Under the pieces are notes generated by a model. It saw only the letters and a list, made by a program, of their open reading frames with translations, had not been told where the DNA came from and searched no databases. A stretch of DNA of 64,000 nt from Halomonas campaniensis (GTDB lineage: Bacteria; Pseudomonadota; Gammaproteobacteria; Pseudomonadales; Halomonadaceae). The stretch covers positions 41,482-105,481 of the forward strand of contig NZ_JACHZF010000017.1 of NCBI RefSeq assembly GCF_014193375.1, in the 5' to 3' direction. A program made the position numbers and the translations under genes. Below are positions 17,917 to 28,626 of the stretch, piece by piece; position 1 is the stretch's first letter, and the number at the start of each line of letters is the position of its first letter.

Positions 17917-19764
17917 ATGGCCTGGTGTGGGAAGTGCCGTCGGGGACGCGGCGGCATCGCGCGACTGCTGCTGCTGGGCCTGCTGTCGCTGGTCGCCGCG
18001 ACGGGGCTGGCCCAGCCCGTCGAGGAGCGCCCCGAGGTGCGGGTGATCATCGACGTCTCCGGCAGCATGCGCGCCAACGATCCCAACCAGCTCGCCGCCA
18101 GCGCCCTGGAGCTGCTGGCATCGCTGCTGCCCGCCGGCACCTCCGCCGGGGTCTGGACCTTCGGCGAGCGGGTCGACAACCCGCTGCCGCCGGGCGAGGT
18201 GGACGCGGCTTGGCGCGAGCAGGCTGCGGCGCTGCGCCCGCGGCTGGTCGAGTACCAGCAGTTCACCGACATCGAGGGGGCGGTGCGGGCGGCCTCCGAG
18301 GCCCCGGCCAACGGCTGGCGCCACCTGGTGCTGCTCACCGACGGCATGATCGACCTGCCGCCCGACCGCGGGGCCAAGCCGGCGGTGGACGCGGCCTCGC
18401 GTCGGGCGCTGCTCGAGGAGCTGGCGCCGCGCCTGGCCGACCAGGGGGTGGTGGTGCACGCCATCGCCTTCTCCGACGACGCCGACCTGGCCCTGGTCGA
18501 GCGGCTCGCCCAGTCCACCGGCGGCCTGCCGGCCCTGGCCGAGACCCCCGAGGGCCTGCTCGGCGCCTTCCTCGACATCGTCGAGCGCATCTTCCCCGCC
18601 GACCAGGTCCCCCTGGAGGCGGGGCGCTTCGTGATCGAATCCGGCGTCGAGGCCTTCACCGCGCTGCTCTTCCACGAGCCCGACGGCGAACCACTCGCCC
18701 TGGTGGCGCCGGACGGCACCGTCTACCGGGCCGACGACCCGCCGCCCGGCGGGCAGTGGCAGGTGGAGCCGCGCTTCGACCTGATCCGCGTGCCGGACCC
18801 CGCCACCGGCGAGTGGCGTCTGGAGGGCGAGATCGCCACCGACAGCCGCATCGGCGTGACCTCCTCCCTGACCCTGCGCACCGGCGAGCTGCCGGCGACC
18901 CTCTACCTGGGCTTCCCGGTGCCCGTGGAGGCCTGGCTGGAGCGCGCCGGCGAGCCCTATGGCGCCGAGCTCGAGTCGCTGGCGCTGCACGTGGAGCTGC
19001 GGGACCCGGAGAACGAGGTGCTGGCGGCCCTGCGGCTGCAGCCTCGCGGCGAGCGCTTCGTCGGCGAGCTGCCGGCGCCGGCGCTGGTGGGCGGCGCCCG
19101 CCTGCTGATCCGGGCGGAGGCCGACGACCTCACCCGCCAGCGCTGGCAGGCGGTCAACGTGCTGCCGGCCATCGCCGCGCGCCACGAGCCGGCCGCCTCC
19201 CGGGTGGTGCTCGAGGCCGAACACCCGGCCCTGGACCGCGACAATACCGAACTGGCGGCGGAGCTGGCCGGCGAGCGCCTGGCCGCCGAGGCGGTGGGCG
19301 AGCGGCGCTGGCACATCGAGCTGCCGCCGCTGGACGACAGCATCAGCCAGCCGCTGCTGCTGGCGGCCAGGGTCACCCTGGACGGTGACACCCGCGACAT
19401 CCGCCTGCCCCGGCTGCTGCTCTTCCCCGAGGCACAGACCGGTCTGGGCCTGGCCCGGGATGCCGAGGGCCGCCCCCTGGCCGAGCGTTTCCACGAGGAC
19501 CTCGACACCGGGCGCCGGGGCGGGGCGATGCCCGAGAGCGCCGCCGACCGCTTCGTGGCCTTCGTCAACGACCTGCCGGCCCAGGCCAGGGCCCTGTGGC
19601 AGGCGGGATGGCCCGGCGTGCAGCGGCTAGCCGAGGCCCATGGCCGCGACCCGCGCCTCTGGGCGGTCGGCCTGGTGGTGGTGGTGCTGATCGTGATTCT
19701 CCTGGCGGTGCGGCGCTCGCGTCGCGCCCGCCGGGTCGTGCACCGGGAGGAACCCTATGTGTGA
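17917..19764 (+). CDS. exported von Willebrand A-domain membrane protein (TIGR03503-like)
   Basis: 615 residues: signal peptide (about 14-33), a VWA domain starting VRVIIDVSGSMRAND with MIDAS residues DxSxS (46-50) and LLTDGMIDLP, a long beta-rich region (about 240-540), and a C-terminal membrane anchor (about 582-602) followed by RRSRRARR. The bulk should face the periplasm, where VWA domains bind partner proteins through metal. It resembles the uncharacterised gammaproteobacterial family TIGR03503. It lies between a small membrane protein and yafJ, overlapping yafJ by eight bases. Confidence 0.75.
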   Translation: MAWCGKCRRGRGGIARLLLLGLLSLVAATGLAQPVEERPEVRVIIDVSGSMRANDPNQLAASALELLASLLPAGTSAGVWTFGERVDNPLPPGEVDAAWREQAAALRPRLVEYQQFTDIEGAVRAASEAPANGWRHLVLLTDGMIDLPPDRGAKPAVDAASRRALLEELAPRLADQGVVVHAIAFSDDADLALVERLAQSTGGLPALAETPEGLLGAFLDIVERIFPADQVPLEAGRFVIESGVEAFTALLFHEPDGEPLALVAPDGTVYRADDPPPGGQWQVEPRFDLIRVPDPATGEWRLEGEIATDSRIGVTSSLTLRTGELPATLYLGFPVPVEAWLERAGEPYGAELESLALHVELRDPENEVLAALRLQPRGERFVGELPAPALVGGARLLIRAEADDLTRQRWQAVNVLPAIAARHEPAASRVVLEAEHPALDRDNTELAAELAGERLAAEAVGERRWHIELPPLDDSISQPLLLAARVTLDGDTRDIRLPRLLLFPEAQTGLGLARDAEGRPLAERFHEDLDTGRRGGAMPESAADRFVAFVNDLPAQARALWQAGWPGVQRLAEAHGRDPRLWAVGLVVVVLIVILLAVRRSRRARRVVHREEPYV

Positions 19765-20554
19765 ACTGCTGGGCATGAGTGCCAACGTGCCCACCGACAT
19801 CTGCTTCAGCTTCACCGGCTTCCTGCATCGCGGCGGCGGCACCGGGCCGCATCGCGACGGCTGGGGCATCGCCTTCTACGAGGAGGGGGGCTACCGCGAC
19901 TTCCGCGATCCCCACCCCTCGGTGGGGTCGCCCATCGCCCGGCTGATCACCGACTACCCGATCAAGTCGAACATCGTCATCAGCCATATCCGCCAGGCCA
20001 ATGTCGGCCAGGTGCGGCTGGCCAATACCCACCCCTTCGTGCGCGAGATGTGGGGGCGCCCCTGGTGCTATGCCCACAATGGCCAGCTGGACGGCTGGCG
20101 AGGGATGCCGCTCTCCTACTACCGCCCCATCGGCGACACCGACAGCGAGCACGCCTTCTGCTGGCTGCTGGGCGAGCTGCGCAGCCGCTTTCCCGAGCGG
20201 CCGACCAGCGACGCCGAGCGCCAGGGGCTATGGCGGCTGCTCCACCAGCTCTGCGAGCGGCTGCGCGGCCTCGGGGTGTTCAACCTGCTGCTGGCCGACG
20301 GCGACTACCTCTATACCTTCTGCTCCACCAAGCTGGCGCACATCACCCGCCGGGCGCCGTTCGGGCGGGCGAGCCTGTCCGACGCCGAGCTCACGGTGAA
20401 CTTCGCCGAGCACACCACGACCCGGGATATCGTCTCGGTGATCGCCACCGAGCCGCTCACCGACAACGAGGCCTGGGAGCGCATGGCGCCCGGCGAGCTG
20501 CTGGTCTGGCGGGACGGGGTGATCCAGGCGCGCATCGGCCAGCGGGCCGCCTGA
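19757..20554 (+). CDS. yafJ: class II glutamine amidotransferase YafJ
   Basis: 265-residue Ntn-type glutamine amidotransferase. Cys2 (MCELLGMSANVPTD) is the N-terminal nucleophile after Met removal; GDTDSEHAFCWLL and THPF are family signatures. It is closely similar to E. coli YafJ as remembered. The synthase partner and acceptor are unknown, and no synthase domain is fused. The start lies within the end of the VWA gene (eight-base overlap). Confidence 0.92.
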   Translation: MCELLGMSANVPTDICFSFTGFLHRGGGTGPHRDGWGIAFYEEGGYRDFRDPHPSVGSPIARLITDYPIKSNIVISHIRQANVGQVRLANTHPFVREMWGRPWCYAHNGQLDGWRGMPLSYYRPIGDTDSEHAFCWLLGELRSRFPERPTSDAERQGLWRLLHQLCERLRGLGVFNLLLADGDYLYTFCSTKLAHITRRAPFGRASLSDAELTVNFAEHTTTRDIVSVIATEPLTDNEAWERMAPGELLVWRDGVIQARIGQRAA

Positions 20555-20605
20555 GCGGCTCGTGTGCCCCTCCGGCATGGGGCGGGTGCGGCGCTGGCCG
20601 GCAGG

Positions 20606-20619
20606 CAAACAAGGGTTTC
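20606..20619. promoter_or_regulatory. PsrA/FadR-like operator before fadD
   Basis: CAAAC-AAGG-GTTTC fits the pseudomonad PsrA half-site pattern (G/C)AAAC-N2-4-GTTT(G/C). It lies just upstream of the candidate fadD -35 element. Assignment rests on sequence and the nature of the downstream gene. Confidence 0.45.
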
Positions 20620-20628
20620 AATCGACCG

Positions 20629-20656
20629 TTTTACAGCGTGAGCCCGCCGGTATAAG
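20629..20656 (+). promoter_or_regulatory. candidate sigma-70 promoter of fadD
   Basis: TTTTAC (20629-20634) and TATAAG (20651-20656) are separated by 16 bases, about 60 bases before the fadD ATG. This is the only sigma-70-like pair seen in the 164-base gap. Confidence 0.4.
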
Positions 20657-20718
20657 GTAGGGCCCGGGACAACAAGAAGCGTCGATGATCCATCGGCAAC
20701 ATCGCGGAGACTACGCCT

Positions 20719-22401
<1,683 letters not shown>

Positions 22402-22493
22402 GCGGTGGCCCGGCGATAGTCTGGCGCGCCGGGCATCATAGCCAGTTTCAATGGCCCCGATTAGGCGCCGCCACGTACACGGCGTTACAATGG

Positions 22494-22524
22494 ACTGCCC
22501 GCCACGGCCACCGTGGCGGGCAGT
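22494..22524 (+). terminator. rho-independent terminator after fadD
   Basis: A perfect 14-base inverted repeat, ACTGCCCGCCACGG / CCGTGGCGGGCAGT, with a three-base loop is followed by TTCCTTT. It lies 92 bases after fadD and ends 26 bases before the hrpA GTG. Confidence 0.85.
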
Positions 22525-22550
22525 TTCCTTTCCCTCACCACGGAGTCGCC

Positions 22551-25500
22551 GTGTCCGACGTGCCCACTGCCGCTTCCTCCTCCGATACCGCCCCCCTGGC
22601 CGCCGCCGACCGCCTGCGGGCCCTGCAGCGCGGCCTGGAGGATGCCATGCTGCGCGACCTGCCGACGCTGGAGAAGCGCCTGCGCGGGCTCGCGCGGCGG
22701 GTCCGGGAGGGCAAGCCGGTGGATCGCGGGCTGGCCGAGGTCGAGAAGGCCCTGGCGCGCTCCCGCGGGCTGGTGGCCCGGCGCCGCGAGCGCCCGGTCA
22801 CCCTCGACTACCCGCCGTCGCTGCCGGTGGTCGAGCGTCGCGAGGAGATCCTCGCCGCCCTGCGTGACCACCAGGTGGTGGTGGTGGCCGGCGAGACCGG
22901 CTCCGGCAAGACCACCCAGCTGCCCAAGCTCTGCCTGGAGCTGGGGCTGGGGCGTCGCGGGCTGATCGGCCACACCCAGCCGCGCCGCCTGGCGGCGCGC
23001 TCGGTGGCCACGCGGCTGGCCGAGGAGATGGCCGTGCCGCTGGGCGACCAGGTGGGCTACCAGGTGCGCTTCACCGACCAGAGCGGCGACGACACCCTGG
23101 TCAAGCTGATGACCGACGGCATCCTGCTGGCCGAGACCCGCCACGACCCGGACCTGCGCCGCTACGAGGCGATCATCATCGACGAGGCCCACGAGCGCAG
23201 CCTCAACATCGACTTCCTGCTCGGCTACTTGAAGCGCCTCACCGCCCGGCGCCCCGACCTCAAGGTGATCATCACCTCGGCGACCATCGACGTCGAGCGC
23301 TTCGCCGAGCACTTCGGCGACCGCGACGCCCGGGGCGAACCGCGGCCGGCGCCGGTGGTGGAGGTCTCGGGCCGCACCTACCCGGTGGAGGTCCACTACC
23401 GTCCGCTGGTGCGGGAGGCCGACGACGAGGAGGATCGCACCCTTCAGGAGGGCATCCTCCACGCGGTGGAGGAGGTCGAGCGCATCGAGCGCGAGAAGCG
23501 CTGGTTCCACGGGCCGCGCGACATCCTGGTGTTCCTGCCCGGCGAGCGCGAGATCCGCGAGACCGCCGACACCCTGCGCCGTGCCGACCTCAGGGGCACC
23601 GAGATCCTGCCGCTCTATGCCCGGCTCTCCAACGCCGAGCAGAACCGGGTCTTCGCCCCCCACGCCGGGCGGCGCATCGTGCTCTCCACCAACGTGGCCG
23701 AGACCTCGCTGACCGTGCCCGGTATCCGCTACGTGATCGACCCGGGCCTGGTGCGCATCAGCCGCTACAGTTACCGCTCGAAGATCCAGCGCCTGCCGGT
23801 GGAGCCGATCAGCCAGGCCAGCGCCGACCAGCGCAAGGGGCGTTGCGGCCGGGTCGCCGAGGGGGTCTGCATCCGCCTCTACGACGAGGAGGACTTCCTC
23901 TCCCGGCCCGCCTTCACCGACCCGGAGATCCGGCGCACCAACCTGGCCTCGGTGATCCTCTCGATGCTGTCGCTGAAGCTTGGTGACATCGAGGCCTTCC
24001 CCTTCGTCGACCCGCCCGACTCGCGCTTCGTCAGCGACGGCTTCCGGCTGCTCTTCGAGCTGGGCGCGGTGGACGCCGGCAACCGGCTGACGCCCATCGG
24101 GCGCAAGCTGTCGCGGCTGCCCATCGACCCGCGCCTGGCGCGCATGGTGCTTGCCGGGGCCGAGCAGGGTGGGCTGCGCGAGGTGCTGATCGTGGTCGCC
24201 GGACTGGCCGTCCAGGACCCCCGCGACCGCCCGGCCGACAGGCGACAGGCGGCCGACCAGGCCCACCGGCGCTGGCAGGACCCGGATTCCGATTTCATGG
24301 CCCTGCTCAACCTGTGGGATGGCTTCGAGGCGGCCCGGGAGACGCTCTCCGGCAACCGACTGCGCCGCTGGTGCAAGGACCACTACCTGAACTACCTGCG
24401 CCTGCGCGAGTGGCACGACACCTTCCGCCAGCTGCGCCAGCTGCTGCGCGACATGGAGATCGAGGTGCCGCCGCCGGCGCCGTGGCCCACGCCCGAGGAG
24501 GGCGATGCGGAGCAGGCGCGCCAGGAGGCCCGCCGCCGCCACGCCGCCACCCTGCACCGGGCGCTGCTGCCGGGGCTGCTGTCGCACCTGGGGCTTGCCA
24601 CCGAGAACCGCGAATACCTGGGGGCACGCAACCGCAAGTTTGTCATCCACCCGGGGTCCGGCCTGGCGAAGAAGTCGCCCAAGTGGCTGATGGCCTTCGA
24701 ACTGGTCGAGACCACCAGGCTCTTCGCCCGCACCGTGGCGAAGATCGACCCCCAGTGGATCGAGCCGGTGGCCGGTCACCTGGTCAAGCGCAGCTACGCC
24801 GAGCCCCACTGGGAGATGAAGCGCGCCCAGGTGGTGGCCAGCGAGCAGGTGACCCTGTTCGGCCTGCCCATCGTCGCCGGGCGCCGGGTGCACTATGGCC
24901 CCATCGCCCCCGCCGAGGCCCGCGAGCTGTTTATCCGCCGGGCGCTGGTGGAGGGCGAGTTCCGCACCCGCGGCGACTTCTTTGCCCACAACCGGGCGCT
25001 GGTCGAGGAGGTCGAGGACCTGGAGGATCGCGCCCGCCGCCGCGACATCCTGGTGGACGAGGAGACGCTCTTCGCCTTCTACGACGAGCGCCTGCCCGAG
25101 GGGATCCACAACGGCAAGGGCTTCGAGGCGTGGCGCAAGCAGGCCGAGGCGTCGGACCCCGACGTGCTCAAGTTCGATCGCGCCGCGCTGCTGGCCCGGG
25201 AGGCCAGCGAGGTCACCCAGGCCGACTACCCGGACGAACTGGTGCTCGGCGGGGTGCGCTACCCGCTGGCCTATCACTTCTCGCCCGGTGCGCCGGACGA
25301 TGGCGTCACCCTCACCGTGCCGGCGGCGATGCTGCCCCAGCTGCCCCTGGCGCGGCTCGAGTGGCTGGTGCCGGGGCTGCTGCGCGAGAAGTGCATCGCG
25401 CTGATGAAGTCGCTGCCCAAGGCGGTGCGTCGCCAGGTGGTGCCGATTCCCGACTGGGTGGATGCCGCCCTGGAGGCGCTGGTGCCCGACGACGTGCCGC

Positions 25501-26585
25501 TGACCGAGGCGCTGGGCGAGTTCCTGCGCCGCCGCACCGGCGTGCGCGTCCACCCCGACGACTGGCAGCTCGACCAGCTCGAGCCGCACCTGGTGATGAA
25601 CCTCAAGGTGGTCGGCCACGACGGCAGCGTGCTGGGCCAGGGCCGCGATGCCCGGGAACTGGAGCGGCGCTTCGAGGCGGCGGCGGGGCAGGGCGCCCGG
25701 GCGCTGGCCGAGGAGGCGCGGCTGGAGGCCCCGGTGGCGGGCCTGCCCGAGGCGCCGCTGCCCGAGTCGCGGGTCACCTCCCAGGCGGGCATCCGGGTGG
25801 AGGCCTATCCGGCCCTGGTGCCCGACGGCGAGGCCTTCCGGGTGGAGCTCTTCGACCATCCCGACAAGGCCGGCGAGGCCCACCGCGATGGCGTGGTCCG
25901 GCTGGCCAGGCAGCGCCTGCCCGAGGTGGTGCGGGCCATCGAGCGCCTCAAGGGGCTCGAGACCTGCGCGCTGCTGTTCGCCAAGGTGGGCAGCAAGCGC
26001 CAGCTCGGCGATGACCTGGTCACCGCGGTGTTCCGCCAGGGGGTGGCGGTGTCGCCCCTGCCGCGCTCGGCGGGTGAGCTCGAGGCCCGCCTGGCCGAGG
26101 CCCGCGAGTCGCTGGTGCCCCTGGCCGAGGCGCGCCTGGCCACCCTGGAGGCGGCGCTCAAGGGCCACCTGGCGGTGACCAAGGCGTTGAAGGGCAACCT
26201 CAGCCTGGCCCTGGCGCTGGTATACAGTGACCTCAAGGCGCAGATGGCGCGGCTGGTCCACCCCGGCTTCATCAGCGAGGCGGGGGAGTGGCTCGAGGAG
26301 TACCCGCGCTACATGGAGGCGGCGCTGATCCGCCTGGAGAAGGCCCCCCGCGAGCGCATGCGCGACCAGATGCACATGCAGGAGGTCCAGGCGTTCGAGG
26401 CGCGCCTGGCCGACCGCCGCCAGAGCGAACGCCGTGGCGGCATCGACGACCCGGCGCTGGTGACGTTCGGCTGGTGGATCGAGGAGCTGCGCGTGTCGCT
26501 CTTCGCCCAGCAGCTGGGCACGAAATTCCCCGTCTCCGTCAAGCGCCTGGAGAAGCGCTGGGCGGAGCTCACCGGCCGCGCCTGA
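22551..26585 (+). CDS. hrpA: ATP-dependent RNA helicase HrpA
   Basis: 1344-residue DEAH-box helicase. Walker A GETGSGKTTQLP (about 114-125), DEAH box (211-214), SATI, and QRKGRCGRVAEG of motif VI are followed by the HA2/OB region and the long C-terminal DUF3418-like domain, giving the usual HrpA length. It acts on RNA during translation-linked processes. The GTG start at 22551 is decided by CGGAG seven bases upstream and by the terminator immediately before it. A large antisense open frame is a codon-bias shadow. Confidence 0.95.
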   Translation: MSDVPTAASSSDTAPLAAADRLRALQRGLEDAMLRDLPTLEKRLRGLARRVREGKPVDRGLAEVEKALARSRGLVARRRERPVTLDYPPSLPVVERREEILAALRDHQVVVVAGETGSGKTTQLPKLCLELGLGRRGLIGHTQPRRLAARSVATRLAEEMAVPLGDQVGYQVRFTDQSGDDTLVKLMTDGILLAETRHDPDLRRYEAIIIDEAHERSLNIDFLLGYLKRLTARRPDLKVIITSATIDVERFAEHFGDRDARGEPRPAPVVEVSGRTYPVEVHYRPLVREADDEEDRTLQEGILHAVEEVERIEREKRWFHGPRDILVFLPGEREIRETADTLRRADLRGTEILPLYARLSNAEQNRVFAPHAGRRIVLSTNVAETSLTVPGIRYVIDPGLVRISRYSYRSKIQRLPVEPISQASADQRKGRCGRVAEGVCIRLYDEEDFLSRPAFTDPEIRRTNLASVILSMLSLKLGDIEAFPFVDPPDSRFVSDGFRLLFELGAVDAGNRLTPIGRKLSRLPIDPRLARMVLAGAEQGGLREVLIVVAGLAVQDPRDRPADRRQAADQAHRRWQDPDSDFMALLNLWDGFEAARETLSGNRLRRWCKDHYLNYLRLREWHDTFRQLRQLLRDMEIEVPPPAPWPTPEEGDAEQARQEARRRHAATLHRALLPGLLSHLGLATENREYLGARNRKFVIHPGSGLAKKSPKWLMAFELVETTRLFARTVAKIDPQWIEPVAGHLVKRSYAEPHWEMKRAQVVASEQVTLFGLPIVAGRRVHYGPIAPAEARELFIRRALVEGEFRTRGDFFAHNRALVEEVEDLEDRARRRDILVDEETLFAFYDERLPEGIHNGKGFEAWRKQAEASDPDVLKFDRAALLAREASEVTQADYPDELVLGGVRYPLAYHFSPGAPDDGVTLTVPAAMLPQLPLARLEWLVPGLLREKCIALMKSLPKAVRRQVVPIPDWVDAALEALVPDDVPLTEALGEFLRRRTGVRVHPDDWQLDQLEPHLVMNLKVVGHDGSVLGQGRDARELERRFEAAAGQGARALAEEARLEAPVAGLPEAPLPESRVTSQAGIRVEAYPALVPDGEAFRVELFDHPDKAGEAHRDGVVRLARQRLPEVVRAIERLKGLETCALLFAKVGSKRQLGDDLVTAVFRQGVAVSPLPRSAGELEARLAEARESLVPLAEARLATLEAALKGHLAVTKALKGNLSLALALVYSDLKAQMARLVHPGFISEAGEWLEEYPRYMEAALIRLEKAPRERMRDQMHMQEVQAFEARLADRRQSERRGGIDDPALVTFGWWIEELRVSLFAQQLGTKFPVSVKRLEKRWAELTGRA

Positions 26586-26661
26586 GCGGGGCCGGCAGCG
26601 AATCACAGGCCACCGCCGGCGCGGTGGTCCGGGCGGCCTGGCCGCGACAAGGGAGAACAGC

Positions 26662-27783
26662 ATGAACCAAGTGGTGATCACCGGCACGGGACTCTTCACG
26701 CCGGAGCACGCCATCGACAACGACGCCCTGGTGGCCTCGTTCAACGCCTGGGTGGATGCCGAGAACGCGCATCACGCCGAGGCCATCGCCGCCGGCGAGC
26801 GCGAGCCGCTGGCCCACTCCAGCAGCGAGTTCATCGTCAAGGCCTCGGGCATCCACAGCCGCTACGTGCTGGACGCCGAGGGGATCCTCGACCCGTCGCG
26901 CATGCGCCCGAAGCTGCGCGAGCGCGGCAACGACGAGCCGTCGATCCAGTGCGAGATGGGCGTCAAGGCCGCCGGCGAGGCGCTGGAGGCGGCCGGCGTC
27001 GCCGCCGGCGACATCGACCTGGTGATCGTCGGCTGCTCCAACCTGGAGCGCCCCTACCCGGCGGTGGCGGTGGAGCTGCAGGCGGCGCTGGGTGCCGGCG
27101 GCTACGCCTTCGACATGAACGTGGCCTGCTCATCGGCGACCTTCGCCATCGAGACCGCGGCCAACGCCATCCGCGCAGGCAGCGCGCGGCGCGCCCTGGT
27201 GGTCAACCCGGAGATCTGCTCGGCGCACCTCAACTTCCGCGACCGCGACAGCCACTTCATCTTCGGCGATGCCTGTACCGCCATCGTGCTGGAGAGCGAC
27301 GCCGTGGCCAGCGCCGAGACGCGCTTCGAGATCCTCGGCACGCGCCTGGTGACCCGCTTCTCCAACGCCATCCGCAACAATGCCGGCTTCCTCAATCGGG
27401 TCACCGACGCCGACCCCCGGGCGGTGGACAAGCTCTTCGTGCAGGAGGGGCGGCGGGTGTTCAAGGAGGTCTGTCCCATGGTGGCGGCACTGATCACCGA
27501 CCACCTGGCAAGCCTCGAGCTCGCCGGCGACGACCTGTCCCGGCTCTGGCTGCACCAGGCCAACCGCCACATGAACGACCTGATCGCCCGCCGGGTGCTG
27601 GGCCACGAGCCGAGCGAGGCCCAGGCGCCGATCATCCTCGATCGCTACGCCAACACCAGCTCGGCGGGCTCGATTATCGCCTTCCACCTGCATCGCGCCG
27701 ATCTCGCCGCCGGCGACACCGGGGTGATCTGCTCCTTCGGCGCCGGCTACAGCGCCGGCAGCGTGGTGGTGCGGCGTGCCTGA
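26662..27783 (+). CDS. beta-ketoacyl-ACP synthase III family protein
   Basis: 373-residue KAS III condensing enzyme. Cys156 in NVACSSATF, His in LWLHQANRHM and Asn in YANTSSAGS form the Cys-His-Asn triad. It is longer than E. coli FabH (about 317), with an N-terminal insertion around residues 28-60, as in the alternative KAS III group. It probably starts or primes fatty acid synthesis from an acyl-CoA. Whether it is the housekeeping initiator cannot be told here. The ATG is preceded by GGGAG. Confidence 0.87.
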   Translation: MNQVVITGTGLFTPEHAIDNDALVASFNAWVDAENAHHAEAIAAGEREPLAHSSSEFIVKASGIHSRYVLDAEGILDPSRMRPKLRERGNDEPSIQCEMGVKAAGEALEAAGVAAGDIDLVIVGCSNLERPYPAVAVELQAALGAGGYAFDMNVACSSATFAIETAANAIRAGSARRALVVNPEICSAHLNFRDRDSHFIFGDACTAIVLESDAVASAETRFEILGTRLVTRFSNAIRNNAGFLNRVTDADPRAVDKLFVQEGRRVFKEVCPMVAALITDHLASLELAGDDLSRLWLHQANRHMNDLIARRVLGHEPSEAQAPIILDRYANTSSAGSIIAFHLHRADLAAGDTGVICSFGAGYSAGSVVVRRA

Positions 27784-27829
27784 GGCGATCAACGGCCGCC
27801 TGGCGGCCCCCATGGACAAGGAGACCGGC

Positions 27830-28615
27830 ATGACCCATCAGCACAGGGAAGGGCGCGCGGGGCGTCGGCCGGGGCGCCTCGTGGCGGCCCTGCTCGCCGT
27901 GGCGCTGCTCGGCGGCTGCGCCACCACCGCCGCCGTGGAGGAGCGCCACCCCGATGATCCCTGGGAGGGCTTCAACCGCCAGGTATTCGCCTTCAACGAC
28001 GTCGTGGACCGGGCGGTGCTCAAGCCCACCGCGCGCGGCTACCGGGCGGTCACCCCGCAGCCGGTGCAGACCGGCGTGGGCAACTTCTTCTCCAACCTGG
28101 GGGAGCCGCGCACGGCGATCAACAGCCTGCTGCAGGGCAAGCCGGGCAACGCCGGCATCGCCCTTTCGCGCTTCGTGATCAACACCACGGTGGGGATCGG
28201 CGGGCTCTGGGACTTCGCCACCCACATGGAGATCACCGGCCGCGAGGAGGACTTCGGCCAGACCCTGGCGGTGTGGGGCTGGGAGGAGTCGCGCTACCTG
28301 GTGCTGCCGCTGCTGGGGCCGAGCACCCTGCGCGACACCGGCGGCCTGCCCGCCGATGCGGTCACCTACCCGCTCTACTACCTGAACGATGCGGAGCTGG
28401 AGATCGCCCTGACGGCGCTGCGGATCGTCGACATGCGCGCCGGGCTGCTCGACCAGGAGGAGCTGATCCGCGGCGATCGCTACAGCTTCATCCGCGACGC
28501 CTGGCTGCAGCGGCGCCGCTTCGAGGTCAACGACGGCGCGATGGGCGACGACCCCTTCGCCGGCGAGGACTTCGACTTCGACGACGCCGACTTCGATGAC
28601 GCCTTCTCCGATTGA
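27830..28615 (+). CDS. mlaA: outer-membrane lipid asymmetry lipoprotein MlaA (VacJ)
   Basis: 261-residue lipoprotein with a signal sequence and lipobox LLGGC (Cys30). The VacJ core starts at DDPWEGFNRQVFAFND. MlaA extracts misplaced phospholipids from the outer leaflet and passes them to MlaC and MlaFEDB; no other mla gene is in the window. The C terminus ends in an unusually acidic tail (about 20 residues, mostly Asp/Glu/Phe). ATG 27830 is chosen for the AAGGAG site and signal peptide; the longer frame overlaps the KAS III gene. Confidence 0.93.
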   Translation: MTHQHREGRAGRRPGRLVAALLAVALLGGCATTAAVEERHPDDPWEGFNRQVFAFNDVVDRAVLKPTARGYRAVTPQPVQTGVGNFFSNLGEPRTAINSLLQGKPGNAGIALSRFVINTTVGIGGLWDFATHMEITGREEDFGQTLAVWGWEESRYLVLPLLGPSTLRDTGGLPADAVTYPLYYLNDAELEIALTALRIVDMRAGLLDQEELIRGDRYSFIRDAWLQRRRFEVNDGAMGDDPFAGEDFDFDDADFDDAFSD

Positions 28616-28626
28616 GGCCTGATGCC

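Noticed and set aside
22485..26744. 1419-codon open frame antisense to hrpA
   Set aside because: Composition-driven shadow of a GC-rich gene; no motifs, low-complexity Gln/His/Gly-rich translation.
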